A stretch of DNA of 64,000 nucleotides from Pseudonocardiales bacterium. GTDB lineage: Bacteria > Actinomycetota > Actinomycetes > Mycobacteriales > Pseudonocardiaceae. The number at the start of each line of letters is the position of its first letter. Position 1 is the first letter of the stretch. This document shows, piece by piece, positions 9,119-16,710 of this stretch. The position numbers were made by a program, and so were the translations under genes. The stretch spans positions 1-64,000 of the forward strand of contig JAHEXI010000010.1 in the NCBI GenBank assembly GCA_023252195.1, read 5' to 3'. The notes beneath the pieces were generated by a model. The model was not told the origin of the DNA, did not search any database, and saw only the letters and a list, made by a program, of their open reading frames with translations.

Positions 9119-9811
9119 GTGCGGGTATTGATCGTTGAGGACGAGCTGCGGATGGCCGCGCTGCTCAAGCGGGGACTGGAGGAGGACGGCTACGCCGTCG
9201 ACGTGGTAGGAACCGGAACTGACGCGGTGTGGCAGGCCAACGAGTTCAGCTACGACGCGGTGGTGCTGGATGTGATGCTGCCCGGGTTGGACGGGGTAGG
9301 AGTGTGCCGGCGGCTGCGTGAGGCGGGGCGGTGGATGCCGGTGCTGATGCTCACGGCCCGCGACGCCGTCGAGGACCGGGTGCGGGGACTGGACGCTGGC
9401 GCGGACGACTATCTCACCAAGCCGTTCAGCTTCGCCGAGCTGTCAGCCCGGATCCGGGCATTGATCCGCCGCGGTGCGGTGGAACGGCCCAGCGAGCTGC
9501 ACGCAGCCGATCTGCGGCTGGATCCGGCAACGCGCCAGGCTTGGCGGGGGCAGGTGGAGCTGGAACTCTCGACCAAAGAGTTCGCGCTACTGGAGCTGTT
9601 CCTGCGGCATCGCGGGCAGGTGCTCACGCGCACCCGCATCCTGGAGCACGTGTGGGACTTCGCCTACGACGGCGTGTCGAACGTCGTCGACCAGTACGTG
9701 CTGTACCTGCGGCGCAAGATCGACCGCCCGTTCGGGCTGGAGCAGCTGGAGACTGTGCGGGGTGCGGGCTACAGGTTGCGCGCCGAACCCGCCACGGTCG
9801 GATCCCGGTGA
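9119..9811 (+). CDS. OmpR/PhoB-family response regulator
   Basis: This is the DNA-binding half of a two-component system. The receiver domain has the acidic pocket VEDE, the phosphorylated Asp at residue 51 (VVLDVMLPG), the TARDA switch Thr and the conserved Lys near residue 101 (YLTKPF). The winged-helix output domain follows (STKEFALLELFLRHRGQ, ending TVRGAGYRL). GTG at 9119 is the start, and 230 residues is standard. It lies 30 bases upstream of its kinase. The 11-bp direct repeat at 9077-9098 suggests self-control. Confidence 0.93.
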   Translation: MRVLIVEDELRMAALLKRGLEEDGYAVDVVGTGTDAVWQANEFSYDAVVLDVMLPGLDGVGVCRRLREAGRWMPVLMLTARDAVEDRVRGLDAGADDYLTKPFSFAELSARIRALIRRGAVERPSELHAADLRLDPATRQAWRGQVELELSTKEFALLELFLRHRGQVLTRTRILEHVWDFAYDGVSNVVDQYVLYLRRKIDRPFGLEQLETVRGAGYRLRAEPATVGSR

Positions 9812-9841
9812 CGGCCGTGCGGCGAGGGTAGGGACGCGACG

Positions 9842-11242
9842 ATGCCGTTGCGGTTGCGGCTGGCGATGCTCTTCGCGCTCGGCACAGCAGCGGTGATCGC
9901 CGCGGCCGCGTTGGCGTTCGTGCTGCAGCTTCGGGTGAGTCTGGACGCCTCAGTGGACTCCGGCCTGCGAGCCCGGGTACGCGCCGTGGCTGACGAGCTG
10001 GACACCGAGGGGGTGCTGCCGCAGCTCGGCCCGACTGCGCAGATCGTGCAGATCCGCGCGCTCGACGGCCGGCTGCTGATCTCCTCACCCGCAGCCGGTA
10101 CCCAACCGTTGCTCGACGCCACCCAGCGGCAGCAGGCGTTGACCGGCCAGGTCTCGTTCACTACCCGAGTGACCGGCGTCCGAAGCCGCCTGCTGGGCAG
10201 CACTGTGCTCGCGGGTGGACAGCGGGTGCTGGTCGTGGTGGGCACCGCCAGCGACGTGTCCGATGCTGCGGTGGATCGGGTCCAGACGGCGCTGGTCGTG
10301 GGTGGTCCACCCGCGGTGCTGCTCGCCGGTGCGGGCGCGTGGTTGCTGGCCGGGGCGGCGCTGCGCCCGGTGGAGCGGATGCGCCGCCAGGCCGCAGACA
10401 TCAGCGACCGGGACACCGGCCGGCGCCTCGCGGTGCCGTCCACTCGCGACGAGATCGCCGCGTTGGGTGCCACCATCAATGACCTGCTCGCGCGATTGCA
10501 GGAGGCGCTGGAGCGCGAGCGCAGCTTCGTCGCCGATGCCGGTCACGAGTTACGGACCCCGCTGGCGATCCTGCGCGCCGAGCTGGAGCTCGCGGCGCGT
10601 CCTGGTCGAAGCCGTGACGAGCTCGTCGAGGCGGTCAGCCATGCGGGTGAGGAAACCGATCGCCTGATCCGGTTGGCGGAGGATCTGCTGCTGCTGGCCC
10701 GCGCCGACAACGCCCAACCGTTCCTGCGCCCGGTCCCGCTTGTGTTGCCCGACCTGCTGGGCGCCGCAGCCCGCGGTGCGGGTGCCCGCGCCACAGAGCG
10801 GGGGGTGACGGTGCAGGTGCGCAGTCCGGCCGCACTGACCGTCGTGGCCGATCCGGACCGGTTGCGTCAAGCCGTGGACAACCTGCTGGACAACGCCACC
10901 CGGCACGCCCCGTCCGGCAGCATCGTGGAGGTCAACGCGACCGCGCACGACACAGGGATGATCACCGTGGAGGTAGCTGACCGCGGACCCGGCTTCCCGG
11001 TGGAGTTCCTGCCTGACGCGTTTGAACGCTTCCACCGCGCCGATGCCGCCCGCACTCGCGACGGGGGTGGGACCGGGCTGGGACTTTCCATCGTCCAAGC
11101 CATCACCGAAGCCCACGGCGGTCAAGCCACCGTCGGTAACCGACCCGGCGGCGGCGCCGCGGTGACCCTCGAACTGCCGGCCCGCACTGGTGGGGACTCC
11201 CCGTTCGCGGGGCGCGCGACGGGGAGCCCCCGGTCTCAGTGA
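9842..11242 (+). CDS. Two-component sensor histidine kinase
   Basis: A membrane sensor kinase of 466 residues. A first membrane segment lies near residues 7-29, an extracytoplasmic sensor region follows, and a second segment lies near residues 150-178 before a HAMP linker (RPVERMRRQAADISDRD). The HisKA box is FVADAGHELRTPLAILRAEL, with the phosphorylated His at residue 235. The ATPase domain has N-box DNLLDNATRHA, G1 DRGPGFP and G2 GGGTGLGLSIV. It is partner to the regulator just upstream. The signal is unknown. Downstream minus-strand genes encode COG4705 membrane proteins and a tiny charged peptide, which are possible targets. Confidence 0.93.
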   Translation: MPLRLRLAMLFALGTAAVIAAAALAFVLQLRVSLDASVDSGLRARVRAVADELDTEGVLPQLGPTAQIVQIRALDGRLLISSPAAGTQPLLDATQRQQALTGQVSFTTRVTGVRSRLLGSTVLAGGQRVLVVVGTASDVSDAAVDRVQTALVVGGPPAVLLAGAGAWLLAGAALRPVERMRRQAADISDRDTGRRLAVPSTRDEIAALGATINDLLARLQEALERERSFVADAGHELRTPLAILRAELELAARPGRSRDELVEAVSHAGEETDRLIRLAEDLLLLARADNAQPFLRPVPLVLPDLLGAAARGAGARATERGVTVQVRSPAALTVVADPDRLRQAVDNLLDNATRHAPSGSIVEVNATAHDTGMITVEVADRGPGFPVEFLPDAFERFHRADAARTRDGGGTGLGLSIVQAITEAHGGQATVGNRPGGGAAVTLELPARTGGDSPFAGRATGSPRSQ

Positions 11243-11246
11243 CCCA

Positions 11247-11348
11247 CTACCACTTGTCTCGATCGCGGCGGTGGCAGTCGTCGTCGTCACGACGCCGCCG
11301 GTGGCGGTCATCGCGGTCGTGATCCCCATCGAAAGATAGTATTTCCAT
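11247..11348 (-). CDS. 33-aa Arg/Asp/His-rich peptide
   Basis: ATG at 11348 on the minus strand is preceded by GGAGGGATGGGAACA, a strong ribosome site. The peptide starts MEILSFDGDHDRDDRHRRRR and ends DKW. It is almost wholly Arg, Asp and His with a single Cys, so metal or nucleic-acid binding is possible. It lies tail-to-tail with the kinase gene and downstream of two 21-bp direct repeats at 11431-11481. It is too short to place in a family. Biased codons (GAC, CGN) could also be a by-product of low-complexity DNA. Confidence 0.4.
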   Translation of the reverse strand: MEILSFDGDHDRDDRHRRRRDDDDCHRRDRDKW

Positions 11349-11430
11349 TGTTCCCATCCCTCCTCGGTGAGGTAACGCGTGGGTGCATTCCCTCGATTAC
11401 CACGGTACTCCGGACATCGCCCGACGGGCG

Positions 11431-11481
11431 GTACTCCCAGCGTACTTTCAGTTCGCACCGGCATTCCCAGCGAACTTTCAG
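11431..11481. repeat. Two direct repeats with 30-bp period
   Basis: CCCAGCGTACTTTCAG and CCCAGCGAACTTTCAG are the cores of two 21-bp units at 11431-11451 and 11461-11481, exactly 30 bp apart. The spacing places both on the same DNA face. They lie 83-133 bp upstream of the 33-aa peptide start on the minus strand, so they could be operator sites for that gene; this is inference. Confidence 0.5.
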
Positions 11482-11537
11482 GTGTCCATTGGAACCTGGC
11501 TGATTTTGACCGCGAAGAAACGTTAGAGCGCGTTCGG

Positions 11538-12422
11538 CTAGGCGGTCTGGTTGATGATCCGCCCATTGGGCTGTTGCGGTTGGCCAGTAAGCCGGGACAC
11601 CGGGAACGGGAGCAGTTCCAGCGGCTGGCGACGGACCTGGATGGTCTGGTAGATGATCAAACCGATCAGTAGGGCCAGCAGCGCCACCGACCCCCCCAAT
11701 GTGCCCCAGCCGAGGCCGCCCTCGTCCACCGGTTTAGTCAACGAGTCACCCCCGGCCGCCCCTAATGGGCGGGTCAGGATGAACGCCAGCCAGAACAACA
11801 CCATGCCGTTGATGTTGGTCAGGTAGTGCGCGGCGACGATCAAAACCATGATCCCAGCGATGACGGAAAAGGCGTTGCGGAAACCCAGGCCGGTGTCATC
11901 GGACAGCCAGTCACCGCTGGAGGTGCCCAGAGTGTTCGAGACCAGGATCGCGATCCAGTACAGGATTTCACCCTTGCGGGAGGAGATGTTCTCCACGTCG
12001 TAGGTCTGGCCGGTGCGCCACCACACCAGGAAGATGGCCGCCAGGATGCCGGTGAGGATGACCGCGCCCCACGCGTAACCGATCCCATGTTGGGCGCTGC
12101 CGTGACCGAACCCGCGGTTGAGGAAGTCCGAGATCTCGGTACCGACCATGCTGGTAGCCAGGACCACCGCCCAGAACAGGGCCGAATGGAACCGCTTGGC
12201 GCTGACCTGGGCCACCACGACGACCAGAAAGAACGCGAGAAAGATCAACGCGGTGATGACGTAGCCGATCTTGAGGGTGATGCCTAACAAGTCTCCGGCG
12301 GTTTCCCCCAGTGTAACGGCGACGATCTTCAAAATCCAGAACAGCAGCGTGACGTGCGGAAGTTTCCGCATCACATAGCCGAGGTCTGGCCCCGTCGGTT
12401 TGAGCATTGCCCCCGATGACAT
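11538..12422 (-). CDS. COG4705-type membrane protein, copy 1
   Basis: ATG at 12422 follows GGAGAGGA and gives 294 residues. About eight hydrophobic segments are arranged as four similar units, each with a G(E/T)xxxD signature: TLGETAGDLL, MVGTEISDFL, TLGTSSGDWL and PLGAAGGDSL. This fits COG4705, membrane-anchored proteins of unknown role. The evenly spaced acidic residues inside the membrane suggest ion or proton handling (inference). It lies 52 bases downstream of a paralogue on the same strand, consistent with an operon and a local duplication. Confidence 0.75.
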   Translation of the reverse strand: MSSGAMLKPTGPDLGYVMRKLPHVTLLFWILKIVAVTLGETAGDLLGITLKIGYVITALIFLAFFLVVVVAQVSAKRFHSALFWAVVLATSMVGTEISDFLNRGFGHGSAQHGIGYAWGAVILTGILAAIFLVWWRTGQTYDVENISSRKGEILYWIAILVSNTLGTSSGDWLSDDTGLGFRNAFSVIAGIMVLIVAAHYLTNINGMVLFWLAFILTRPLGAAGGDSLTKPVDEGGLGWGTLGGSVALLALLIGLIIYQTIQVRRQPLELLPFPVSRLTGQPQQPNGRIINQTA

Positions 12423-12474
12423 TCCTCTCCAATCTGTCAGTTTATTGGGAATGGGTGCGCCGGCCGCGTTGACG

Positions 12475-13296
12475 TCATGCGGTCGGTTCCTGCGCCTCTG
12501 CGATGTTCGGAGTGGGAAGCACATCTTTTCGGGTGATGGTCAGGTAGGTGACCAGGCTCAAGATCGTCAACAGGAACAGCGCGCTGGTCGTGGCGGTGCC
12601 CAGACCGAGACCGCCGCTGTCGGAGGGCTGTGACAGGTAGTCACCCAACGAGGCGCCCAGCGGGCGGGTGAGGATGTAGGCGATCCAGAAGGCCAGGACC
12701 ACATTGAGCTTGAAGCCGAAGTGGGCGACGGCCACGCTCGCGATGAGCCCGCCGAAGATGATCGCGGAGATCCAGTAGCCCAGGTTGAGCCGCTCGGCGG
12801 CGAGGTCGCCGGCCGCGGTACCCAAGGCGAAGGTGAGCAGGATCGTCAACCAGTAGAAGCCTTCACGGCGGGTGGTGTAGATCGTGTGGATGGAGAGCGT
12901 CTTCTCGCATCCGTACCAGGCCGCGAAGGTGGCGGCGAGGGCGACGCTGAAGACGACGGTGGTTGTTTCCAGCGAAACGCCGAAGTTGTCGGTCAGGTTA
13001 TCGGTGATCAGAGTGCCGACGACACTGATCAACACGACCGCGAGCCAGTAGATCCCTGGTACGTACTGGCGGGCTCCGAACTGGAAGAACAACACGAGAA
13101 TCAGCAGGGCACTCATAACGAGGCTGGTGCCGGTCAAGCCCAGGCCCAGGTTGGTATTGAGGAAGTCCGCCGCGGTCTCGCCGACCGTGGTGGCGAGCAC
13201 CTTGATAACCCAGAAGTAGATCGTGACTTCTGGAACCTTGTTCAGCATCTGGCGGGCTCGCGGCGCAGCCGCGACCCGCCCCGGATTGATGGTCAT
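12475..13296 (-). CDS. COG4705-type membrane protein, copy 2
   Basis: This 273-residue paralogue of the neighbour at 11538-12422 has the same four internal units: TVGETAADFL, VVGTLITDNL, ALGTAAGDLA and PLGASLGDYL. The start ATG at 13296 is preceded by GAGGTGCGG. The two proteins agree in order of motifs but differ widely in loops, so the duplication is old. Function is unknown; genes of this family are, to my recollection, often close to two-component systems, as here. Confidence 0.75.
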   Translation of the reverse strand: MTINPGRVAAAPRARQMLNKVPEVTIYFWVIKVLATTVGETAADFLNTNLGLGLTGTSLVMSALLILVLFFQFGARQYVPGIYWLAVVLISVVGTLITDNLTDNFGVSLETTTVVFSVALAATFAAWYGCEKTLSIHTIYTTRREGFYWLTILLTFALGTAAGDLAAERLNLGYWISAIIFGGLIASVAVAHFGFKLNVVLAFWIAYILTRPLGASLGDYLSQPSDSGGLGLGTATTSALFLLTILSLVTYLTITRKDVLPTPNIAEAQEPTA

Positions 13297-13369
13297 GCGC
13301 GCGAGGTTGGCCGCACCTCGATGTGAGGATCATGAGAGTGACTGAAAATGTGTCCGTGGTCACAGTCTG

Positions 13370-14200
13370 TTACTTCAAGATGTTGACGGCGCGGGCGATG
13401 ACCAGGGCCACCGTGACCAGCGAGACCAGCGACTGCGCGAGCATGGTCAGCTTGGCCCATCGCGACAGCGGCATCACGTCGGTGGGGCTGAAGGCGGTGG
13501 CGTTGGTGAACGACAGGTACAGGTAGTCCACGAACTCCGGTTCCCACTCCGGTGGGGCCAGCTCGGGGCTCTGCATCTGCACGAACTGGAAGTCGGGCAC
13601 TAGCTGGCGGGCGTGGGCCCGGGCGGCCGGGCCGCCGCGATCGAACTGCCAGTACCACAGGCCGAAGGCGATGATGTTGGTCAACCAGATCGCCGCCCCG
13701 CTGGCCAGCAGCGGACCGGCGTCCTGGCCTCCCCGACCGTGCACCAGGCCGAGCACCAGCAGTGTGGCTGACCAGGCGTTGGCCAGGCTGATCAGGCCGG
13801 TCAAGGTGAGGCTGGTTGCGCGCTGTGCCCGGGATTCCCGGTTGAACCGTGCCGGACTGGCCAGGATCAGCACGATCAGCACGGCGAGCTCTAGGCCGGG
13901 CAGCAGCCACCGGGACTGCAACACCAACTGATCGGGCAGGGCCATCTGCAAGGCGATGGCGACCACGATCGCGGCAGCCACCGGCCAGCGGCTTTCCCCC
14001 TCGGTGCGGCGCAACCAGGCCGGCACGTGCACGTGCGCCAGGCGGGCCGCCGGACCGGTGATCGGGTGGTGACCCGCGCACAGCGACGCCTCAATCTTCG
14101 CGAGCTCCTCGTGCGCGGCGGCGAGGGCCCGCAACGTGTGCTGGGTGGTCTCAGCGGCGGCAACGGTGTCGTCGCCGGTCCGACTCGGGGTGTCGTCCAC
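13370..14200 (-). CDS. Membrane protein with ion-channel-like C-terminus
   Basis: GTG at 14200 is proposed (GTG GAC GAC) after GGGCGG; an open frame extends to 14305. The product (about 276 residues) has a soluble N-terminus with a helical stretch, three or four hydrophobic segments and a C-terminal re-entrant-looking stretch, YLYLSFTNATAFSPTDVMPL, then VTVALVIARAVNIL. The S-F-T-N-A-T-A-F-S-P-T-D motif resembles the pore loop of bacterial two-TM channels, but the GYG filter is absent. I know no named family. It lies upstream of the COG4705 genes on the same strand (73-base gap). Confidence 0.6.
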   Translation of the reverse strand: MDDTPSRTGDDTVAAAETTQHTLRALAAAHEELAKIEASLCAGHHPITGPAARLAHVHVPAWLRRTEGESRWPVAAAIVVAIALQMALPDQLVLQSRWLLPGLELAVLIVLILASPARFNRESRAQRATSLTLTGLISLANAWSATLLVLGLVHGRGGQDAGPLLASGAAIWLTNIIAFGLWYWQFDRGGPAARAHARQLVPDFQFVQMQSPELAPPEWEPEFVDYLYLSFTNATAFSPTDVMPLSRWAKLTMLAQSLVSLVTVALVIARAVNILK

Positions 14201-14280
14201 CCGCCCGACGCTACCGCCGCCACCGCCTCCCTCGGCGCACCTCACCGGGGTTGCATGACCGATTGGGTTCACTGCCTGGC

Positions 14281-15249
14281 ATGGCGTTGGGTGGATTCTC
14301 GGCACCCGGTTGGTTCGGGTTGCTGGGGGTTGTCGCCGCGGTGGTCGTCGGCTACGTGTGGGCCCACCGCCGGGCCCGCCGTTACCTGCTGCGGTTCGCC
14401 AACCTGGAGTTGCTGGAACGCGTCGCCCCGCGCCGACCGGGCTGGCCCCGGCACATCCCCGCGGTGCTGTTGATCATGGCTTTGCTGCTGCTGACCCTCG
14501 GGTTGGCTGGGCCCACCGCGAATGCCCAAGTCCCGCGCAATCGCGCGGTCGTGATGCTGGTCATCGACGTGTCACTGTCGATGAACTCCACCGATGTCTC
14601 CCCCACCCGCATCGCCGCCGCCAAGGATGCCGCGACGTCCTTTGTCCGCGGACTGCCCGCCGGCATCAACCTCGGGGTGGAATCCTTCGCCGGCACCGCG
14701 ACCGTGCTGGTCAGTCCGAGCACCGACCGAGCCCAAGCCGTGCAGGCCATCAGCCACCTCACCCTTGCGGAGTCCACCGCCACCGGGGAAGCACTGGCCG
14801 CCGCCCTGGCCTCCATCGGCGCGCTCAACCAGCTCATCGTCGGTCAAGATCAGGGACCACCACCGGCCCGGATCGTGCTGATGAGCGACGGCAAGCAAAA
14901 CGTCGGTCGCGACGAATTCGAGGTGGCCGCCCAAGCCGGGGCAGCGCACATCCCGATCAGCACCATCTCGTTCGGTACCCCGTACGGCACCGTCGACATC
15001 CAGGGGGAACAGGCCCCGGTGCCGGTCGATGACGACTCGCTGGCCCGCGTCGCCCAACTCTCCGGTGGCGAGTTCTATCCGGCCCAGAGTAACCAGCAGA
15101 TCCACCAGGTCTATGACACCCTCGACCAGCAGATCGGCTACCAGACGGTCCGCAAGGACGTCAGCAAGCCCTGGATCATCCTGGGCACCCTGATCTGCCT
15201 GGCGGCTGCCGGCGCCGGCCTGCTCACGTCCCAGCGCCTTCCGGCCTGA
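14281..15249 (+). CDS. VWA-domain membrane protein, Rv1481-like
   Basis: The protein resembles the mycobacterial Rv1481 type of VWA/BatA membrane protein. Two N-terminal hydrophobic segments flank RRYLLRFANLELLERVAP. The VWA domain has the metal-site motif DVSLSM, the later conserved Thr in TATGEA, and VLMSDGKQN. The segment HIPISTISFGTPYG and the end segment DQQIGYQTVRKDVS match closely. A C-terminal membrane segment follows. ATG at 14281 fits the family start; ATG at 14251 is possible. In relatives the gene follows a MoxR ATPase and a DUF58 gene; neither is present here, so this copy is an orphan. Confidence 0.82.
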   Translation: MALGGFSAPGWFGLLGVVAAVVVGYVWAHRRARRYLLRFANLELLERVAPRRPGWPRHIPAVLLIMALLLLTLGLAGPTANAQVPRNRAVVMLVIDVSLSMNSTDVSPTRIAAAKDAATSFVRGLPAGINLGVESFAGTATVLVSPSTDRAQAVQAISHLTLAESTATGEALAAALASIGALNQLIVGQDQGPPPARIVLMSDGKQNVGRDEFEVAAQAGAAHIPISTISFGTPYGTVDIQGEQAPVPVDDDSLARVAQLSGGEFYPAQSNQQIHQVYDTLDQQIGYQTVRKDVSKPWIILGTLICLAAAGAGLLTSQRLPA

Positions 15250-15907
15250 ACCGGGTGACCTTGAATCGGGTGACGAGGAGTGCTGCGATGCCGACCCAGG
15301 CGAGTCCGAGTGCCGCGCCGGCGGCGACATCGCTGGGGTAATGCACCCCTAGCAACACCCGGGAAGCGGCGACGGCGCAGATCAGCACCGCTCCGGCGGC
15401 CAGCAGCAACGCTCGCGCCCAGCGGGCGGCCCGCGGCAGGATCAGCACCACCACCGCCCCGTAGACGGCGGCGGACCCGGCGGCGTGCCCGGAGGGGAAG
15501 CTGTAGCCGGCTCCGTGGTCAACTGGGTGGAGCAGCGTCGGCCGGGAGCGCGCGAGTAGGTCCTTGACCGCCGTTGTGCTGGCCAACTCGCCGAGCCGAG
15601 CGACCACTACCAGCACCGCGCCACGCCACCATCTGATGATCAGCAACGCGACTGCTACGACGGCGGCGACCACGTTGACGACCAACGTGCTGCCGGCAGT
15701 GGTGACGGCCCGGGCCGCGGCCAGCAGCCAGGGTTGGGCGAGCACGTCGACGTGCGCGGCGCTGTCGGCGGCCTGATCGCCGGTCAGCAATGGCGGCCAG
15801 TGCGCGGCGACCAGCCCGAGCACAACGGCGAAGGCCACGATGCACACCGCGACCGTCCAGCCGAGCGGGCGGGCGGCGATCGTCAGGTGCTTCGCTGGCG
15901 GGGTCAT
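15224..15907 (-). CDS. PAP2-family phosphatase
   Basis: A membrane phosphatase of the PAP2 superfamily, acting on lipid phosphates. All three motifs are present: KDLLARSRP, PSGHAAGS and SRVLLGVHYPSD, with the catalytic His residues in the second and third. Several hydrophobic segments match the usual six-helix fold, and 227 residues is normal. Its 3' end overlaps the convergent VWA gene by 26 bases, so no terminator fits between them. Confidence 0.85.
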   Translation of the reverse strand: MTPPAKHLTIAARPLGWTVAVCIVAFAVVLGLVAAHWPPLLTGDQAADSAAHVDVLAQPWLLAAARAVTTAGSTLVVNVVAAVVAVALLIIRWWRGAVLVVVARLGELASTTAVKDLLARSRPTLLHPVDHGAGYSFPSGHAAGSAAVYGAVVVLILPRAARWARALLLAAGAVLICAVAASRVLLGVHYPSDVAAGAALGLAWVGIAALLVTRFKVTRFRPEGAGT

Positions 15908-16083
15908 CTGTGATTTCCTACCGTATCGCCGACCGTCGCCGCTTCCTCGCCAGGGCGATCAGCCGATCGGGGCGGCGGCGGAGGTTACTACCCGCATGTC
16001 CAGTTTAAAGCTGATCACCGCAGGGAACCCTGGTGATCACAGACCTCACCAAGGGGGTCGGCGGGACCAGAGGCGGTGCCATC

Positions 16084-16236
16084 ATGGGTTTGATTGTCGG
16101 TTTGCTAGTGCTGTGGGTGGTCTTGGTAGTCATCGGGTTCGCCATCAAAGCATTGCTGTGGTTGGCAATTGTCGGCATCGTACTGTTCGTCATAACCGGT
16201 CTGTTCGGCGCGATCCGCCGCCGCGCCGTGCGCTGA
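16084..16236 (+). CDS. Small hydrophobic membrane protein
   Basis: ATG at 16084 gives 50 residues that are nearly all one or two membrane helices (LIVGLLVLWVVLVVIG, then a second hydrophobic run) ending in a basic tail RRRAVR. GTG at 16033 would add 17 polar residues. Such mini membrane proteins are common in actinobacteria. No function can be assigned. A long hairpin follows 12 bases after the stop. Confidence 0.55.
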   Translation: MGLIVGLLVLWVVLVVIGFAIKALLWLAIVGIVLFVITGLFGAIRRRAVR

Positions 16237-16248
16237 CCGCGTCGCTAG

Positions 16249-16316
16249 TCGTCGTGAACTCGACGTCACGGACGTTTCCGTCGACAAAAAGGTCCGTGGT
16301 GTCGAGTTCACGACGA
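16249..16316. repeat. 25-bp inverted repeat hairpin
   Basis: The arms 16249-16273 and 16292-16316 match at 23 of 25 positions (TCGTCGTGAACTCGAC at the base), with an 18-base loop. It lies just after the small membrane gene, a terminator position, but lacks a T-run. A dispersed repeat is an alternative reading. Confidence 0.7.
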
Positions 16317-16645
16317 TCAGGCGTTGGCGCTGTTGTGTATGGAGCAATGAGTAGAGGTGATTCCGCGAGATCGATCGCCGGAGGACCGACGTGGCCGCGA
16401 GGAGCAGCACGATACCCTCAACGACGACGCTGGCAGCGGGTCAGCACGCGGCAACTCGGAGAAGGTACTGATATGCACGCCAATCGCCTGCCTCGCGGGG
16501 GTGACCCCGCCACGACGTTGGCCGAACACCGCGCTGGCGGGCTGTACGGCGCGTGGCGCCGGGCGCAGAGATGGGAATCATGACGGGATCGCCCGCACGC
16601 ATAGACCGGCTACTGGTGGCGCTATCGAATGCCCGATGGTGGACA

Positions 16646-16710
16646 GTGATCGTTGTTTGTGTGCATTTAGCGACACGATATGTCGTCCGAGGCACACAAA
16701 CGGTGATCAC
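16646..16710. repeat. 65-bp palindromic repeat, family II copy 1
   Basis: Two 30-base arms (16646-16675, 16681-16710) flank a 5-base loop. The outer part pairs GTGATC and GTTTGTGTGC. The right arm closely matches the right arm of the element at 42829-42889 (about 23 of 28 positions). The right end contains the GTG start of the S53 gene, so the hairpin could affect its translation. Confidence 0.75.

Noticed and set aside
16249-16710. CRISPR array
   Set aside because: Palindromes occur singly with no regular spacers, and no cas gene is present anywhere.
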